64,000 nucleotides of DNA from Xanthomonas sacchari (GTDB lineage: Bacteria > Pseudomonadota > Gammaproteobacteria > Xanthomonadales > Xanthomonadaceae), in contig NZ_CP132343.1 in NCBI RefSeq assembly GCF_040529065.1, forward strand, positions 2,418,001-2,482,000, given 5' to 3'. Made by a program: the position numbers and the translations under genes. Each line of letters begins with the position of its first letter. Position 1 is the stretch's first letter. Below, piece by piece: positions 25,318 through 34,281 of the stretch. Under the pieces are notes generated by a model, which was not told where the DNA came from, did not search any database, and worked only from the letters and a program-made list of their open reading frames with translations.

Positions 25318-26424
25318 ATGTCCAACGATCTGCTCGGCATTCCCTGCGTGCTCATGCGCGGCGGCACCTCCAAGGGGCCGTTCTTCTTCGCGCCGGACCT
25401 GCCGGCCGATCCCGCCCGCCGCGACCGCCTGCTGCTGGAGGTGATGGGCGCCGGCCATCCGCTGCAGATCGACGGCATCGGCGGCGGCAACGCGCTGACC
25501 AGCAAGGTCGCCATCATCGACCGCTCCAGTCGCGCCGACGCGGACGTGGACTATCTGTTCGCGCAGGTGCGGGTCGAGCAGCAGGTGGTGGACACCTCGC
25601 CCAATTGCGGCAACATGCTGGCGGCGGTGGCGCCGTACGCGATTGAGCGCGGCCTGGTGCAGGCGCAGCATCCGCGCACCCAGGTGCGCATCCACAACGT
25701 CAACACCGGCAAGCTGATCGTGGCCACGGTGGAAACGCCGCATGGCCGGGTGGTGTACCGTGGCGAGACGCGCATCGCCGGGGCGCCTGGCGCGGCCGCG
25801 CCGATCTGGCTGTCGTTTCTGGACGCGGCCGGCGCGCGCACCGGCAAGCTGTTGCCGAGCGGGCAGGCGCAGGACACCATCGACGGGGTCACGACGAGTC
25901 TGGTGGATTGCGCCATGCCGATGATGTTGCTGCGTGCCGCCGATCTCGGCGTGCGCGGCGATGCCTCGCCTGCCGAGCTGAATGCCGATGCCGCGCTGCT
26001 GGCGCGGCTGGAGGGGCTGCGGATCGAGGCGGGTGCGCGCATGGGCATCGCCGACGTCGGCAGCAAGGTGATTCCCAAGCCGGTGCTGCTGTCGGCGCCG
26101 CAGCACGGCGGCGACCTGCAGGTGCGCTATTTCATGCCGCAGCAGTGCCACACCGCGCTGGCCATCACCGGTGCGGTCGGCATCGCCACCGCGGCGGCCA
26201 CGCCGGGTACCCTGGCCAATGCCTTCGTCGGCGATGCGGCGCTGCCGCGCCACGTCGTCCTGGAACATCCGAGCGGCGCCCTGGAGGTGGGATTGAGCCG
26301 CACCGCGGCCGATGCGCCGATCGTCGCCAGCGTGGTGCGCACCGCCCGCCGGCTGTTCGAAGGGCGGGTCTTCGCGACCTCGCCCGTGTCCACCGAGGCC
26401 CGCCAATGGATCTCCGCGGCATGA
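25318..26424 (+). CDS. PrpF-family isomerase, 4-oxalomesaconate tautomerase (GalD)-like
   Basis: A 368-residue member of the PrpF family of diaminopimelate-epimerase-fold isomerases, which act without cofactor on tricarboxylic acids such as 2-methyl-aconitate, cis-aconitate or 4-oxalomesaconate. Family motifs are IPCVLMRGGTSKGPFF (conserved lysine and serine around the active site), GIGGGNALTSKVAI, SPNCGNMLAAVAPYAIERGL and MPQQCHTALAITGAVG; cysteine residues lie in the SPNCGN and MPQQCH segments. The opening IPCVLMRGGTSKG is typical of GalD-like proteins, which work in gallate/protocatechuate degradation. No ring-cleavage or aldolase genes are adjacent, so the true substrate is open. It heads a same-strand run with an ABC transporter and porin. 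Confidence 0.85.
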   Translation: MSNDLLGIPCVLMRGGTSKGPFFFAPDLPADPARRDRLLLEVMGAGHPLQIDGIGGGNALTSKVAIIDRSSRADADVDYLFAQVRVEQQVVDTSPNCGNMLAAVAPYAIERGLVQAQHPRTQVRIHNVNTGKLIVATVETPHGRVVYRGETRIAGAPGAAAPIWLSFLDAAGARTGKLLPSGQAQDTIDGVTTSLVDCAMPMMLLRAADLGVRGDASPAELNADAALLARLEGLRIEAGARMGIADVGSKVIPKPVLLSAPQHGGDLQVRYFMPQQCHTALAITGAVGIATAAATPGTLANAFVGDAALPRHVVLEHPSGALEVGLSRTAADAPIVASVVRTARRLFEGRVFATSPVSTEARQWISAA

Positions 26425-26507
26425 CATGACCCGAACCGGCCGGGCGCCTGCATGCAAGCAGGCCTCCGCGACCGACAACGCACACGCTTCAATCCTGGGA
26501 GGGATCG

Positions 26508-27560
26508 ATGTTGTCCAGAACGTTCTTCACCGCGGCGCTCGCCGCGGTCGGCCTGCTGCTTCTCACCGCCTGCGGCAAGGGCGGCGGCGATGCGGCGAGC
26601 GCCGACGCCACGCCCGTGCGCATCAGCGTCGGGTCCTACAATCTCAACAACCTGCCGTTCTTCATCGCCGACGCCAACGGCTACTTCGACCAGGTCGGGG
26701 TCAAGGTCAAGACCGAGAACTTCGCCCAGGGCGGCTCCAAGGTGCTGCAGGCCTTGGTGGCCAACTCCACCGACGTGGCGGTGGGTTTCTACGACCACAC
26801 CATCCAGATGCAGTCCAAGCGCAAGGACGTGGTCGCCTTCGTGCTGCTGTCGCGCAATTCCGGGCTGGTGCTGGCCGGGCGCAACGACACCGCCTTCGAT
26901 CCGGCCAAGCCGCAGACCATCAGGGGCCTGAAGGTCGGCATCACCGCGCCGGGCTCCTCGTCCGACTTCTTCGTGCGCCATTACCTCGCGCGCAACGGTA
27001 TCGCCGAGAGCGCGGTGTCGTTGATCGGCGTGGGCTCCGGCGCGGCCGCGGTGGCGGCCCTGGAGCAGGGCAAGATCGACCTGCTGGTCAACTACGATCC
27101 GGCGGCGACCCTGATCAGCGAGCGCAAGATCGGCAGGATCCTGATCGACGCGCGCAGCGATGCCGGCGCACGCCAGGTGTACGGCGGGCTGTATCCGACC
27201 TCGGTGATGTACGCCAACCGCAGCTTCCTGGAAAAGCGGCCGCAGGATGCGGAGAAGATCGTGCGTGCCGAGCAGATGGCGCTGCGCTTCATCGCCGACC
27301 ACTCCGCCGAGGAGATCGTCGCGGCCTTGCCCGATGCCTACGTGTCCGGCGACCGCGCCACCTATGCGCGTGCGGTGGAGAACGCCCGTGCCATCTTCAC
27401 CCGCGACGGGCGCTTCGTCGCCGCCGACCTGGAAACGCCGTTGACCGTGCTGCGCGAGTTCAACAAGGACGTGGCGCGCGCGGACATCGATCTGACCAAG
27501 ACCTACACCAACGCCTTCGTGGATCGCGCCAGCGGTGCGGCGAAGGCGGCCCAACCGTGA
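26508..27560 (+). CDS. ABC transporter substrate-binding lipoprotein, NitT/TauT type
   Basis: A 350-residue periplasmic binding protein of the NMT1/SsuA-like class. A lipoprotein signal peptide is evident (FFTAALAAVGLLLLTAC, lipid cysteine at residue 22). The mature part begins with a Ser/Ala linker, then RISVGSYNLNNLPFFIADANGYFDQVGVKVK, KVGITAPGSSSDFFVRHYL and GGLYPTSVMYANRSFLEKRPQ, matching nitrate/sulfonate/hydroxymethylpyrimidine-type binding proteins. The start follows GGGAGGGATCG, a good ribosome-binding site. It is followed after 11 bases by the ATPase. Ligand unknown; with a PrpF-like isomerase upstream, an organic acid is one guess. Confidence 0.9.
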   Translation: MLSRTFFTAALAAVGLLLLTACGKGGGDAASADATPVRISVGSYNLNNLPFFIADANGYFDQVGVKVKTENFAQGGSKVLQALVANSTDVAVGFYDHTIQMQSKRKDVVAFVLLSRNSGLVLAGRNDTAFDPAKPQTIRGLKVGITAPGSSSDFFVRHYLARNGIAESAVSLIGVGSGAAAVAALEQGKIDLLVNYDPAATLISERKIGRILIDARSDAGARQVYGGLYPTSVMYANRSFLEKRPQDAEKIVRAEQMALRFIADHSAEEIVAALPDAYVSGDRATYARAVENARAIFTRDGRFVAADLETPLTVLREFNKDVARADIDLTKTYTNAFVDRASGAAKAAQP

Positions 27561-27571
27561 GCGGAGGAACC

Positions 27572-28405
27572 ATGGCACGCAACGCTACCGTGCAGCGCCT
27601 CAACGGCGCGCCGCACCTCGATCCGGCGCAGACGATGGTCGCGATCAACAACGTCACCATGTCCTTCGGCGATTTCACCGCCGTGCGCGACGTGGACATC
27701 CAGGTCGCCGATGGCGAATTCCTGGCCATCGTCGGCCCCACCGGCTGCGGCAAGAGCACCATCCTCAACTCGGTGGCCGGCCTGCTGTCGCCGTCCGCCG
27801 GCCAGGTCGTCATCGACGGCCGCCCGGTCGCCGGTGTGCAGGAGGCGGTCGGCTATCTGTTCCAGCAGGACGCGCTGCTGCCCTGGAAGACCGCCTTCCA
27901 GAACGTGGAGCTGGGCCTGCGCTTTCGCGGCGTGGCCGACGCCGAGCGCAGGCAGCGCGCCAATGCCTGGCTGGCCAAGGTCGGCCTGGCCGGGTTCGAG
28001 CATCGCTATCCGCACCAGCTCTCCGGCGGCCAGCGCAAGCGCGTGCAGATGGCGCAGGCGCTGATCGTGGAGCCGAAGGTGATCCTGATGGACGAGCCGT
28101 TCTCGGCGCTGGACATCCACACCCGCCACCTGATGCAGAACGAACTGCTGCGGCTGTGGCAGGAGCAGCGCCGCTCGGTGATCCTGATCACCCACGACCT
28201 GGAGGAGGCGATCGCGCTGGGCGACCGCGTGGTGGTGCTGTCCTCCGGCCCCGCCAGCCGCGTGGTGCGCAGTTTCGACGTGGACCTGCCGCGCCCGCGC
28301 AACGTCGCCGAGATCAAGCTCGACACGCGTTTCACCGACCTGTACCGCGACATCTGGGCCTGCCTGCGCGGCGAAGTGGAGAAGAGCTATGCACGCCAAG
28401 ACTGA
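27572..28405 (+). CDS. ABC transporter ATP-binding protein, NitT/TauT type
   Basis: A 277-residue ABC ATPase that would energise import with the neighbouring permease. All nucleotide-binding motifs are present: Walker A GPTGCGKST, Q-loop YLFQQDALLPW, signature LSGGQRKRVQMAQAL, Walker B VILMDEPFSALD and the switch histidine in ITHDLEEAI. It resembles TauB/SsuB/NrtD. The ATG at 27572 has GGAGG at proper spacing. The 3' end overlaps the permease start by 17 bases, so the two are translationally coupled. Confidence 0.93.
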   Translation: MARNATVQRLNGAPHLDPAQTMVAINNVTMSFGDFTAVRDVDIQVADGEFLAIVGPTGCGKSTILNSVAGLLSPSAGQVVIDGRPVAGVQEAVGYLFQQDALLPWKTAFQNVELGLRFRGVADAERRQRANAWLAKVGLAGFEHRYPHQLSGGQRKRVQMAQALIVEPKVILMDEPFSALDIHTRHLMQNELLRLWQEQRRSVILITHDLEEAIALGDRVVVLSSGPASRVVRSFDVDLPRPRNVAEIKLDTRFTDLYRDIWACLRGEVEKSYARQD

Positions 28406-29165
28406 CAAACTCATCCAGCTCGCGCTGGTCGTGGCCGTGTTCGGCGGCTGGGAGGGCGGCATCGCCCTGGGCCTGATCGACCCGTTCTTCTTCCCGGCGC
28501 CGACGGCGATCGTGCAGCAGGCCTGGGCCTGGCTGTCCGACACCGGGTTCTACCAGCACGTCTACATCACCCTGACCGAGACCGCGCTCGGCTACGTCAT
28601 CGGCACCGCGCTGGGCGTGGCCGGCGGCGTGTGGCTGGGCCTGAGCCGGCGCTCGGCGCGGATTCTGGATCCCTTCATCAAGGGCTTCAATGCGATCCCG
28701 CGCGTGGTGCTGGCGCCGATCTTCGTGCTGTGGCTGGGCCTGGGCCTGTGGTCGAAGGTGGCGCTGGCGGTGACCCTGGTGTTCTTCACCACCTTCTTCA
28801 ACGCCATGCAGGGCGTGCGCGAGGTCAATCCGGTGGTGCTGGCCAATGCGCGCATCCTCGGCGCCAATCGCCGCGACCTGCTGCGCCACGTGTACTTCCC
28901 GGCGGCGGCGAGCTGGATCCTGTCGTCGTTGCGCACCTCGGTGGGCTTTGCCGTGGTCGGCGCGATCATCGGCGAATACCTGGGCGCCTCCGCCGGCCTG
29001 GGCTACCTGATCGCGCAGGCCGAGGGCAACTTCAATGCCGTGGGCGTGTTCGCCGGCATCATCATCCTGGCCGCCTTCGTGCTGCTCATCGATGCGCTGC
29101 TGGACGTGATCGAGAACCGCCTGATCACCTGGCGTCCCAACGCGCAGAACCAGGCCACCAGCTGA
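28389..29165 (+). CDS. ABC transporter permease, NitT/TauT type
   Basis: A 258-residue inner-membrane permease of the binding-protein-dependent family. About six hydrophobic helices are visible (for example LIQLALVVAVFGGWEGGIAL, YVIGTALGVAGGVWLGL, VALAVTLVFFTTFFNAM, AVVGAIIGEYLGASAGLGYLI and FAGIIILAAFVLLIDALL). The EAA-type loop for docking to the ATPase is NARILGANRRDLLRHVYFPAAASWILSSL. It overlaps the ATPase gene by 17 bases. A GC-rich hairpin separates it from the porin gene. Confidence 0.93.
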   Translation: MHAKTDKLIQLALVVAVFGGWEGGIALGLIDPFFFPAPTAIVQQAWAWLSDTGFYQHVYITLTETALGYVIGTALGVAGGVWLGLSRRSARILDPFIKGFNAIPRVVLAPIFVLWLGLGLWSKVALAVTLVFFTTFFNAMQGVREVNPVVLANARILGANRRDLLRHVYFPAAASWILSSLRTSVGFAVVGAIIGEYLGASAGLGYLIAQAEGNFNAVGVFAGIIILAAFVLLIDALLDVIENRLITWRPNAQNQATS

Positions 29166-29173
29166 CCGCGGCC

Positions 29174-29202
29174 GCGCGCCGCCGGCCCGGCCGGTGGCGC
29201 GC
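29174..29202. terminator. GC-rich hairpin between permease and porin genes
   Basis: GCGCGCCGCCGGCC and GGCCGGTGGCGCGC form a long imperfect stem just after the permease stop. No T-run follows; it may attenuate or stabilise the transcript between transporter and porin. Confidence 0.4.
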
Positions 29203-29284
29203 CTGTCGCGCGTATCGCATCCCCCGCACCATCGCAACGGGCCAGCGCCAGGCCAGGCGCCCGGCTGGCCGGAGAGACCCATCC

Positions 29285-30718
29285 ATGCATCCCCATCCCG
29301 TGCTGCCCCGCGCAGCGCTGACGCTCGCGCTCGGCCTGCTGCTCGGCGGCGCCAACGAAGCCGGTGCGCAAACCGTGCCGGCCGCGCCGGCCACGTTGAG
29401 CCATGCCGAACTGACCGTGCTGGTGCGGCAGCAGGCGCAGCAGATCCAGCAGCTGCAGGCGCGGCTCGACGCGCTGCAGGCCCCCGCCGCGCCGAGTCCG
29501 GCGCCCGCCACCACCGCACCGGCGCTGGAAGGCCGCGTCGCCGCGCTCGAATCGGCGCAGGCCAAGGCGCCGAAGGTGTCGTGGTCGAAGGGCGCCCCGG
29601 AGTTCGCCAGCGCCGATGGCAACGTGGTGTTCCGTCCGCGCGGCCGCCTGTTCGTCGATGCCTCCAGTACCGACGGTTCCGCCGCCAGCCAGCGCAACCT
29701 GTCCGGCACCGAGATCCGCTCGGTGCGGCTCGGCGCCGAAGGCCGCTACGGCCAGCTCGGCTGGGTGGTGGAGGGCGACTTCGCCGACAACGCGGTGGCC
29801 TGGAAATCGGTGTACGCCAGCGTCGACCATCGCCTGTTCGGCCTGCCGGCCGAGCTGAGCGTGGGCAATCGCCTCAACGATCGCGGCATCGACGGCGCCA
29901 GCAGCACCTCCAACACCCCGTTCCAGGACCGCAACGTGGTGGGCACGCTGATCCTGCCGCAGCGCGGCCTGTTCGGCGTCGGCCTGACCGAGCGCGTCTA
30001 CGGGCGCGACTGGCACGCCAGCCTGTCGGTGGCGGGCAACGACCTCAACAACGCCGGCGACGACAACGACAGCCTGACCTGGGCGGCGCGCGCGCACTGG
30101 AATCCGCTGGTCGGCAAGGCCGCGACCGTGCACGTGGGTGCCTGGGCCTTCCACGAGGAGATCGCCGCCGGCGCCAGCGGCGTGCTGCGCAGTTCGGCGA
30201 TCGCCGGGCACTTCAACGACCAGGTCAAGATCGCGCCGGGAACGCTGCTGGGCGCGCAGCGCAGCGACGCCTACGGTGCGGAACTGGCCGGCGTCTTCGG
30301 CCCGGCCTGGGCCAGCGCCGAATGGGGCACGCGCAACCTGCGCGGGCGTGGCGCGGCCGGCGGCTACGATCTCGATCACCAGGCCTGGGCGGTGTCGGCC
30401 GGCTGGTTCCTGTCCGGCGCGCTGCCCGCGTATGCCGCCAAGACCGGGACCTGGGGCCGGGTCAAGGTCGCCGACCCGGTCACCGCCGGCGGCGCCGGCG
30501 CCTGGGAACTGAAGCTGCGCTACGAGGACGTGGACTACGCCGAACTGCCGAGTGGCGGCCGCGGCAACGCCTGGACGCTGGGGACCAACTGGTACCTCAA
30601 CGATGTCAGCCGGCTGATGCTCGACGTGATCCGCTGGCAGACCGACAACCGCAGCGGCACGGTGCAGGGCCGGGACCAGGGCACCACCTTCAATACCCGC
30701 CTGCAGGTGGCGTTCTGA
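29285..30718 (+). CDS. Outer-membrane porin, OprP/OprO-like, with N-terminal coiled coil
   Basis: A 477-residue exported protein. The signal peptide is ALTLALGLLLGGANEAGAQ. Next comes a coiled-coil stretch (LSHAELTVLVRQQAQQIQQLQARLDALQ; a second around LEGRVAALESAQ) and then a beta-barrel (FRPRGRLFVDASSTDGSA, VRLGAEGRYGQLGWVVEGDF, AWELKLRYEDVDYAELPSGGRGNAWTLGTNWYLNDVSRLMLDV) ending in phenylalanine (LQVAF). The ending and barrel style fit phosphate-selective porins OprP/OprO. The ATG at 29285 follows GGAGAGACCC. Placement after the ABC genes suggests it is the outer-membrane route for the same solute. Selectivity unknown; the name phosphate-selective should not be assumed. Confidence 0.88.
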   Translation: MHPHPVLPRAALTLALGLLLGGANEAGAQTVPAAPATLSHAELTVLVRQQAQQIQQLQARLDALQAPAAPSPAPATTAPALEGRVAALESAQAKAPKVSWSKGAPEFASADGNVVFRPRGRLFVDASSTDGSAASQRNLSGTEIRSVRLGAEGRYGQLGWVVEGDFADNAVAWKSVYASVDHRLFGLPAELSVGNRLNDRGIDGASSTSNTPFQDRNVVGTLILPQRGLFGVGLTERVYGRDWHASLSVAGNDLNNAGDDNDSLTWAARAHWNPLVGKAATVHVGAWAFHEEIAAGASGVLRSSAIAGHFNDQVKIAPGTLLGAQRSDAYGAELAGVFGPAWASAEWGTRNLRGRGAAGGYDLDHQAWAVSAGWFLSGALPAYAAKTGTWGRVKVADPVTAGGAGAWELKLRYEDVDYAELPSGGRGNAWTLGTNWYLNDVSRLMLDVIRWQTDNRSGTVQGRDQGTTFNTRLQVAF

Positions 30719-30779
30719 GCAGCTGAACGAGAGCAGGGCGGCCGGCGCGAGGTCGTGCCTCACCACGTCCGTCGCTGGC

Positions 30780-30816
30780 GGTATGACCGCTTGGGTATGT
30801 ATAATCCGTGCATACC
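30780..30816 (+). promoter_or_regulatory. vapBC promoter and putative autoregulatory operator
   Basis: A perfect -10 TATAAT (30800-30805) lies between inverted half-sites GGTATG (30794-30799) and CATACC (30811-30816), with a further direct GGTATG at 30780-30785. AbrB-type antitoxins usually bind such sites to repress their own operon. Confidence 0.6.
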
Positions 30817-30833
30817 GAACCGGGCCTACACCG

Positions 30834-31097
30834 ATGGAAGCCACTGTCGCCGAACGCGGTCAGATCACCCTTCCCAAGGCCGTGCGCGATGCGCTCGGCC
30901 TGAGCAAGGGCACCATCCTGAAAGTGGAACTGGACGGCGGCCGGATCATCCTGCGCAAGAGCGTGGACGATGCCATCTCGCGCGCCCGCGGCCGCTTCAA
31001 GCTCGACGGCTTCGCCAGCACCGACGAGGCGATGCGCGCGATCCGCGGCCGCGCCCCCGGCGATCCGTTCGAGCCCGAACCCGACGCCGGCGCATGA
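30834..31097 (+). CDS. AbrB/SpoVT-family antitoxin (VapB-like)
   Basis: An 87-residue protein with a swapped-hairpin AbrB domain at its start (MEATVAERGQITLPKAVRDALGLSKGTILKVELDGGRIILRK) and a C-terminal helical tail (ISRARGRFKLDGFASTDEAMRAIRG) expected to embrace the toxin. The ATG at 30834 is preferred because the AbrB fold begins there; an upstream in-frame start at 30783 would overlap the -10 region. The stop overlaps the ATG of the PIN toxin (ATGA), so the two are co-translated, as is standard for vapBC modules. Confidence 0.88.
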   Translation: MEATVAERGQITLPKAVRDALGLSKGTILKVELDGGRIILRKSVDDAISRARGRFKLDGFASTDEAMRAIRGRAPGDPFEPEPDAGA

Positions 31098-31501
31098 TCG
31101 CCATCGACTCGTCCGTGCTGGTGGACCTGCTGGCCGACGGCCCGCAGGCCGACGCCGCCGAAGCCTGCCTGCGCCAGTGCCTGAGCACCGGCCCGGTGGT
31201 GGTCTGCGACATCGTCCTGGCCGAGGTCTGCAGCGCGCTGCGCGACGGCGCCGAGGCCTTGTCGGTGCTGGAGGACATGAGCATCCGCTTCAGCGCGCTG
31301 GAGGCCAAGTCGGCCTTGCGCGCCGGCGAGATGCAGCGCCGCTTCCGCGCCCGCGGCGGCAAGCGCGAGCGGGTGGTGGCCGATTTCCTGATCGGGGCGC
31401 ATGCGCTGCTGCAATGCGATGGCCTGATCACCCGCGACGACGGTTTTTTCCGCGATTACTTCAAGGGCCTGAAGATCATCGTGCCCAAGCCCGCCGGCTG
31501 A
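31094..31501 (+). CDS. PIN-domain ribonuclease toxin (VapC-like)
   Basis: A 135-residue PIN-domain protein. Acidic metal-binding residues are in place: D5 in [12 protein letters not shown], the glutamate of VLAEVCSAL, the aspartate of [12 protein letters not shown], and a C-terminal aspartate pair in [12 protein letters not shown]. VapC toxins cleave tRNA or rRNA; the antitoxin gene directly precedes and overlaps by four bases. The intact motifs suggest an active toxin. It lies between the porin gene and acnB and might help keep the neighbouring transporter segment in place. Confidence 0.88.
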   Translation: MIAIDSSVLVDLLADGPQADAAEACLRQCLSTGPVVVCDIVLAEVCSALRDGAEALSVLEDMSIRFSALEAKSALRAGEMQRRFRARGGKRERVVADFLIGAHALLQCDGLITRDDGFFRDYFKGLKIIVPKPAG

Positions 31502-31553
31502 CGCCGCGCAACCGCTACCGCTCATCCCCACCGTTTTTTTCCGGAGAACCCGC

Positions 31554-34145
31554 ATGTTGGAAGCCTACCGCCACCACGTTGCAGAGCGCGCCGCGCTCGG
31601 AATCCCGCCGCTGCCGCTGAGCGCGCAGCAGACCGCGCAGGTCATCGAGCTGCTGAAGAATCCGCCGGCCGGCGAAGAGCAGTTCCTGGTCGAACTGCTG
31701 AGCCACCGCGTGCCGGCCGGCGTCGACGACGCCGCCAAGGTCAAGGCCTCGTACCTGGCCGCGGTCGCCTTCGGCAGCGAGACCACCCCGCTGATCTCGC
31801 CCACCCGCGCCACCGAGCTGCTGGGCACCATGCTCGGCGGCTACAACATCCATCCGCTGGTCGAACTGCTGGACAACGCCGAGCTGGGCGCGGTAGCCGC
31901 CGAAGGCCTCAAGCACACCCTGCTGATCTTCGACGCCTTCCACGACGTGCAGGAGAAGGCCGAGGCCGGCAACGCGCACGCCAAGGCGGTGCTGCAGAGC
32001 TGGGCCGAGGCCGAGTGGTTCACCAGCAAGCCGGAAGTGCCGCAGAGCCTGACCATCACCGTGTTCAAGGTGCCGGGCGAGACCAACACCGACGACCTGT
32101 CGCCGGCGCCGGACGCCACCACCCGCCCGGACATCCCGCTGCACGCGCTGGCGATGCTGAAGAACAAGCGCGACGGCGCGCCGTTCGAGCCGGAAGAGGA
32201 CGGCAAGCGCGGCCCGATCCAGGCCATCGCCGACCTCAAGGCCAAAGGCCACCTGGTCGCCTACGTCGGCGACGTGGTCGGTACCGGTTCCTCGCGCAAG
32301 TCGGCGACCAACTCGGTGCTGTGGTGGACCGGCGAGGACATCCCGTACATCCCCAACAAGCGCTTCGGCGGCGTGTGCCTGGGTTCGAAGATCGCGCCGA
32401 TTTTCTACAACACCATGGAAGACGCCGGTGCGCTGCCGATCGAGCTGGACGTGTCGCAGATGGAGCACGGCGACGTGGTCGAGCTGCGTCCGTACGAAGG
32501 CAAGGCGCTGAAGAACGGGCAGGTGATCGCCGAGTTCGCGATGAAGTCGGACGTGCTGTTCGACGAAGTGCGCGCCGGCGGCCGCATCCCGCTGATCGTC
32601 GGCCGCGGCCTCACCGCCAAGGCGCGCGAGTTCCTGGGCCTGCCGGCCTCGACCCTGTTTCGCCTGCCGATGGACCCGCCGGATACCGGCAAGGGCTTCT
32701 CGCTGGCGCAGAAGATGGTCGGCCGCGCCTGCGGGCTGCCGGAAGGCCAGGGCATGCGCCCGGGCACCTACTGCGAGCCGAAGATGACCTCGGTGGGTTC
32801 GCAGGACACCACCGGCCCGATGACCCGCGACGAGCTGAAGGACCTGGCCTGCCTGGGCTTCTCCGCCGACCTGGTGATGCAGTCGTTCTGCCACACCGCG
32901 GCGTACCCGAAGCCGGTGGACGTCAAGACCCACCACACCCTGCCGGAGTTCATCTCCACCCGTGGCGGCGTGTCGCTGCGCCCGGGCGACGGCGTGATCC
33001 ACAGCTGGCTCAACCGCATGCTGCTGCCCGACACCGTCGGCACCGGCGGCGACTCGCACACCCGCTTCCCGATCGGCATCTCGTTCCCGGCCGGTTCCGG
33101 CCTGGTGGCCTTCGCCGCCGCCACCGGCGTCATGCCGCTGGACATGCCCGAGAGCGTGCTGGTGCGCTTCAAGGGGCAGATGCAGCCGGGCGTGACCCTG
33201 CGCGATCTGGTCAACGCGATCCCGCTGTATGCGATCAAGCAGGGCCTGCTGACCGTGGCCAAGCAGGGCAAGAAGAACATCTTCTCCGGCCGCATCCTGG
33301 AGATCGAAGGCCTGCCGGAACTGAAGGTGGAGCAGGCGTTCGAACTGTCCGACGCCTCCGCCGAGCGGTCGGCCGCCGGCTGCACGGTGCGCCTGAACAA
33401 GGAGCCGATCGTCGAGTACCTGACCAGCAACATCACCCTGCTGAAGTGGATGATCGCCGAAGGCTACGCCGACGCGCGTTCGCTGGCGCGGCGGATCAAG
33501 AAGATGGAGGAGTGGCTGGCCGACCCGCAGCTGCTCGAGCCCGATGCCGACGCCGAGTACGCGGCGGTGATCGAGATCGACCTGGCCGACATCCACGAGC
33601 CGATCGTGGCCTGCCCGAACGATCCGGACGACGTGAAGACCCTGTCCGACGTCGCCGGCGCGGCGATCGACGAAGTGTTCATCGGCTCGTGCATGACCAA
33701 CATCGGCCACTTCCGCGCCGCGGCCAAGCTGCTGGAAGGCAAGCGCGACATCCCGACCCGCCTGTGGGTCGCGCCGCCGACCAAGATGGACGCCTCGGAG
33801 CTGACCAAGGAAGGCCACTACGGCACCTTCGGCGCCGCCGGCGCGCGCATGGAAATGCCGGGCTGCTCGCTGTGCATGGGCAACCAGGCGCAGGCGCGCG
33901 AGGGCGCCACGGTGTTCTCGACCTCCACCCGCAACTTCCCCAACCGCCTGGGCCGCAACACCAACGTGTACCTGGGCTCGGCGGAACTGGCGGCGATCTG
34001 CTCGCGCCTGGGCCGGATCCCGACCAAGGAGGAGTACATGGCCGACGTGGGCGTGATCAAGACCAGCGGCGAGCAGATCTATCGCTACATGAACTTCGAT
34101 CAGATCCAGGACTACCAGGACGTGGCCGCCACGGTCGCAGCCTGA
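31554..34145 (+). CDS. acnB: Bifunctional aconitate hydratase 2 / 2-methylisocitrate dehydratase
   Basis: AcnB is the second aconitase of the TCA cycle and also acts on 2-methylisocitrate. The 863-residue protein begins with the AcnB-specific HEAT-like domain ([38 protein letters not shown]), followed by the swivelling domain ([17 protein letters not shown]) and the cluster-binding core, with cysteines in [21 protein letters not shown] and [17 protein letters not shown] at good spacing precedes the ATG. A clear intrinsic terminator follows. It is not related in operon structure to acnA, which lies 7.4 kb upstream on the other strand. Confidence 0.97.
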   Translation: MLEAYRHHVAERAALGIPPLPLSAQQTAQVIELLKNPPAGEEQFLVELLSHRVPAGVDDAAKVKASYLAAVAFGSETTPLISPTRATELLGTMLGGYNIHPLVELLDNAELGAVAAEGLKHTLLIFDAFHDVQEKAEAGNAHAKAVLQSWAEAEWFTSKPEVPQSLTITVFKVPGETNTDDLSPAPDATTRPDIPLHALAMLKNKRDGAPFEPEEDGKRGPIQAIADLKAKGHLVAYVGDVVGTGSSRKSATNSVLWWTGEDIPYIPNKRFGGVCLGSKIAPIFYNTMEDAGALPIELDVSQMEHGDVVELRPYEGKALKNGQVIAEFAMKSDVLFDEVRAGGRIPLIVGRGLTAKAREFLGLPASTLFRLPMDPPDTGKGFSLAQKMVGRACGLPEGQGMRPGTYCEPKMTSVGSQDTTGPMTRDELKDLACLGFSADLVMQSFCHTAAYPKPVDVKTHHTLPEFISTRGGVSLRPGDGVIHSWLNRMLLPDTVGTGGDSHTRFPIGISFPAGSGLVAFAAATGVMPLDMPESVLVRFKGQMQPGVTLRDLVNAIPLYAIKQGLLTVAKQGKKNIFSGRILEIEGLPELKVEQAFELSDASAERSAAGCTVRLNKEPIVEYLTSNITLLKWMIAEGYADARSLARRIKKMEEWLADPQLLEPDADAEYAAVIEIDLADIHEPIVACPNDPDDVKTLSDVAGAAIDEVFIGSCMTNIGHFRAAAKLLEGKRDIPTRLWVAPPTKMDASELTKEGHYGTFGAAGARMEMPGCSLCMGNQAQAREGATVFSTSTRNFPNRLGRNTNVYLGSAELAAICSRLGRIPTKEEYMADVGVIKTSGEQIYRYMNFDQIQDYQDVAATVAA

Positions 34146-34203
34146 TCGCCCCGGCGATGCGCTGACGCGAGGTGCCGCGCATGCGGCACCGTCGCAACGA
34201 AGA

Positions 34204-34227
34204 AGCCCGGCAGTGCCGGGCTTTTTT
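34204..34227 (+). terminator. Intrinsic terminator of acnB
   Basis: AGCCCGGC (34204-34211) pairs with GCCGGGCT (34215-34222) and is followed by a run of six T. A second hairpin GGTGCCGCGC/ATGCGGCACC lies just before at 34171-34190. Confidence 0.92.
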
Positions 34228-34281
34228 GTGGGTGTTGCCAGCGTTGCGATGCGCGACAGATTGGCCGCGCTGAGGCTACGC

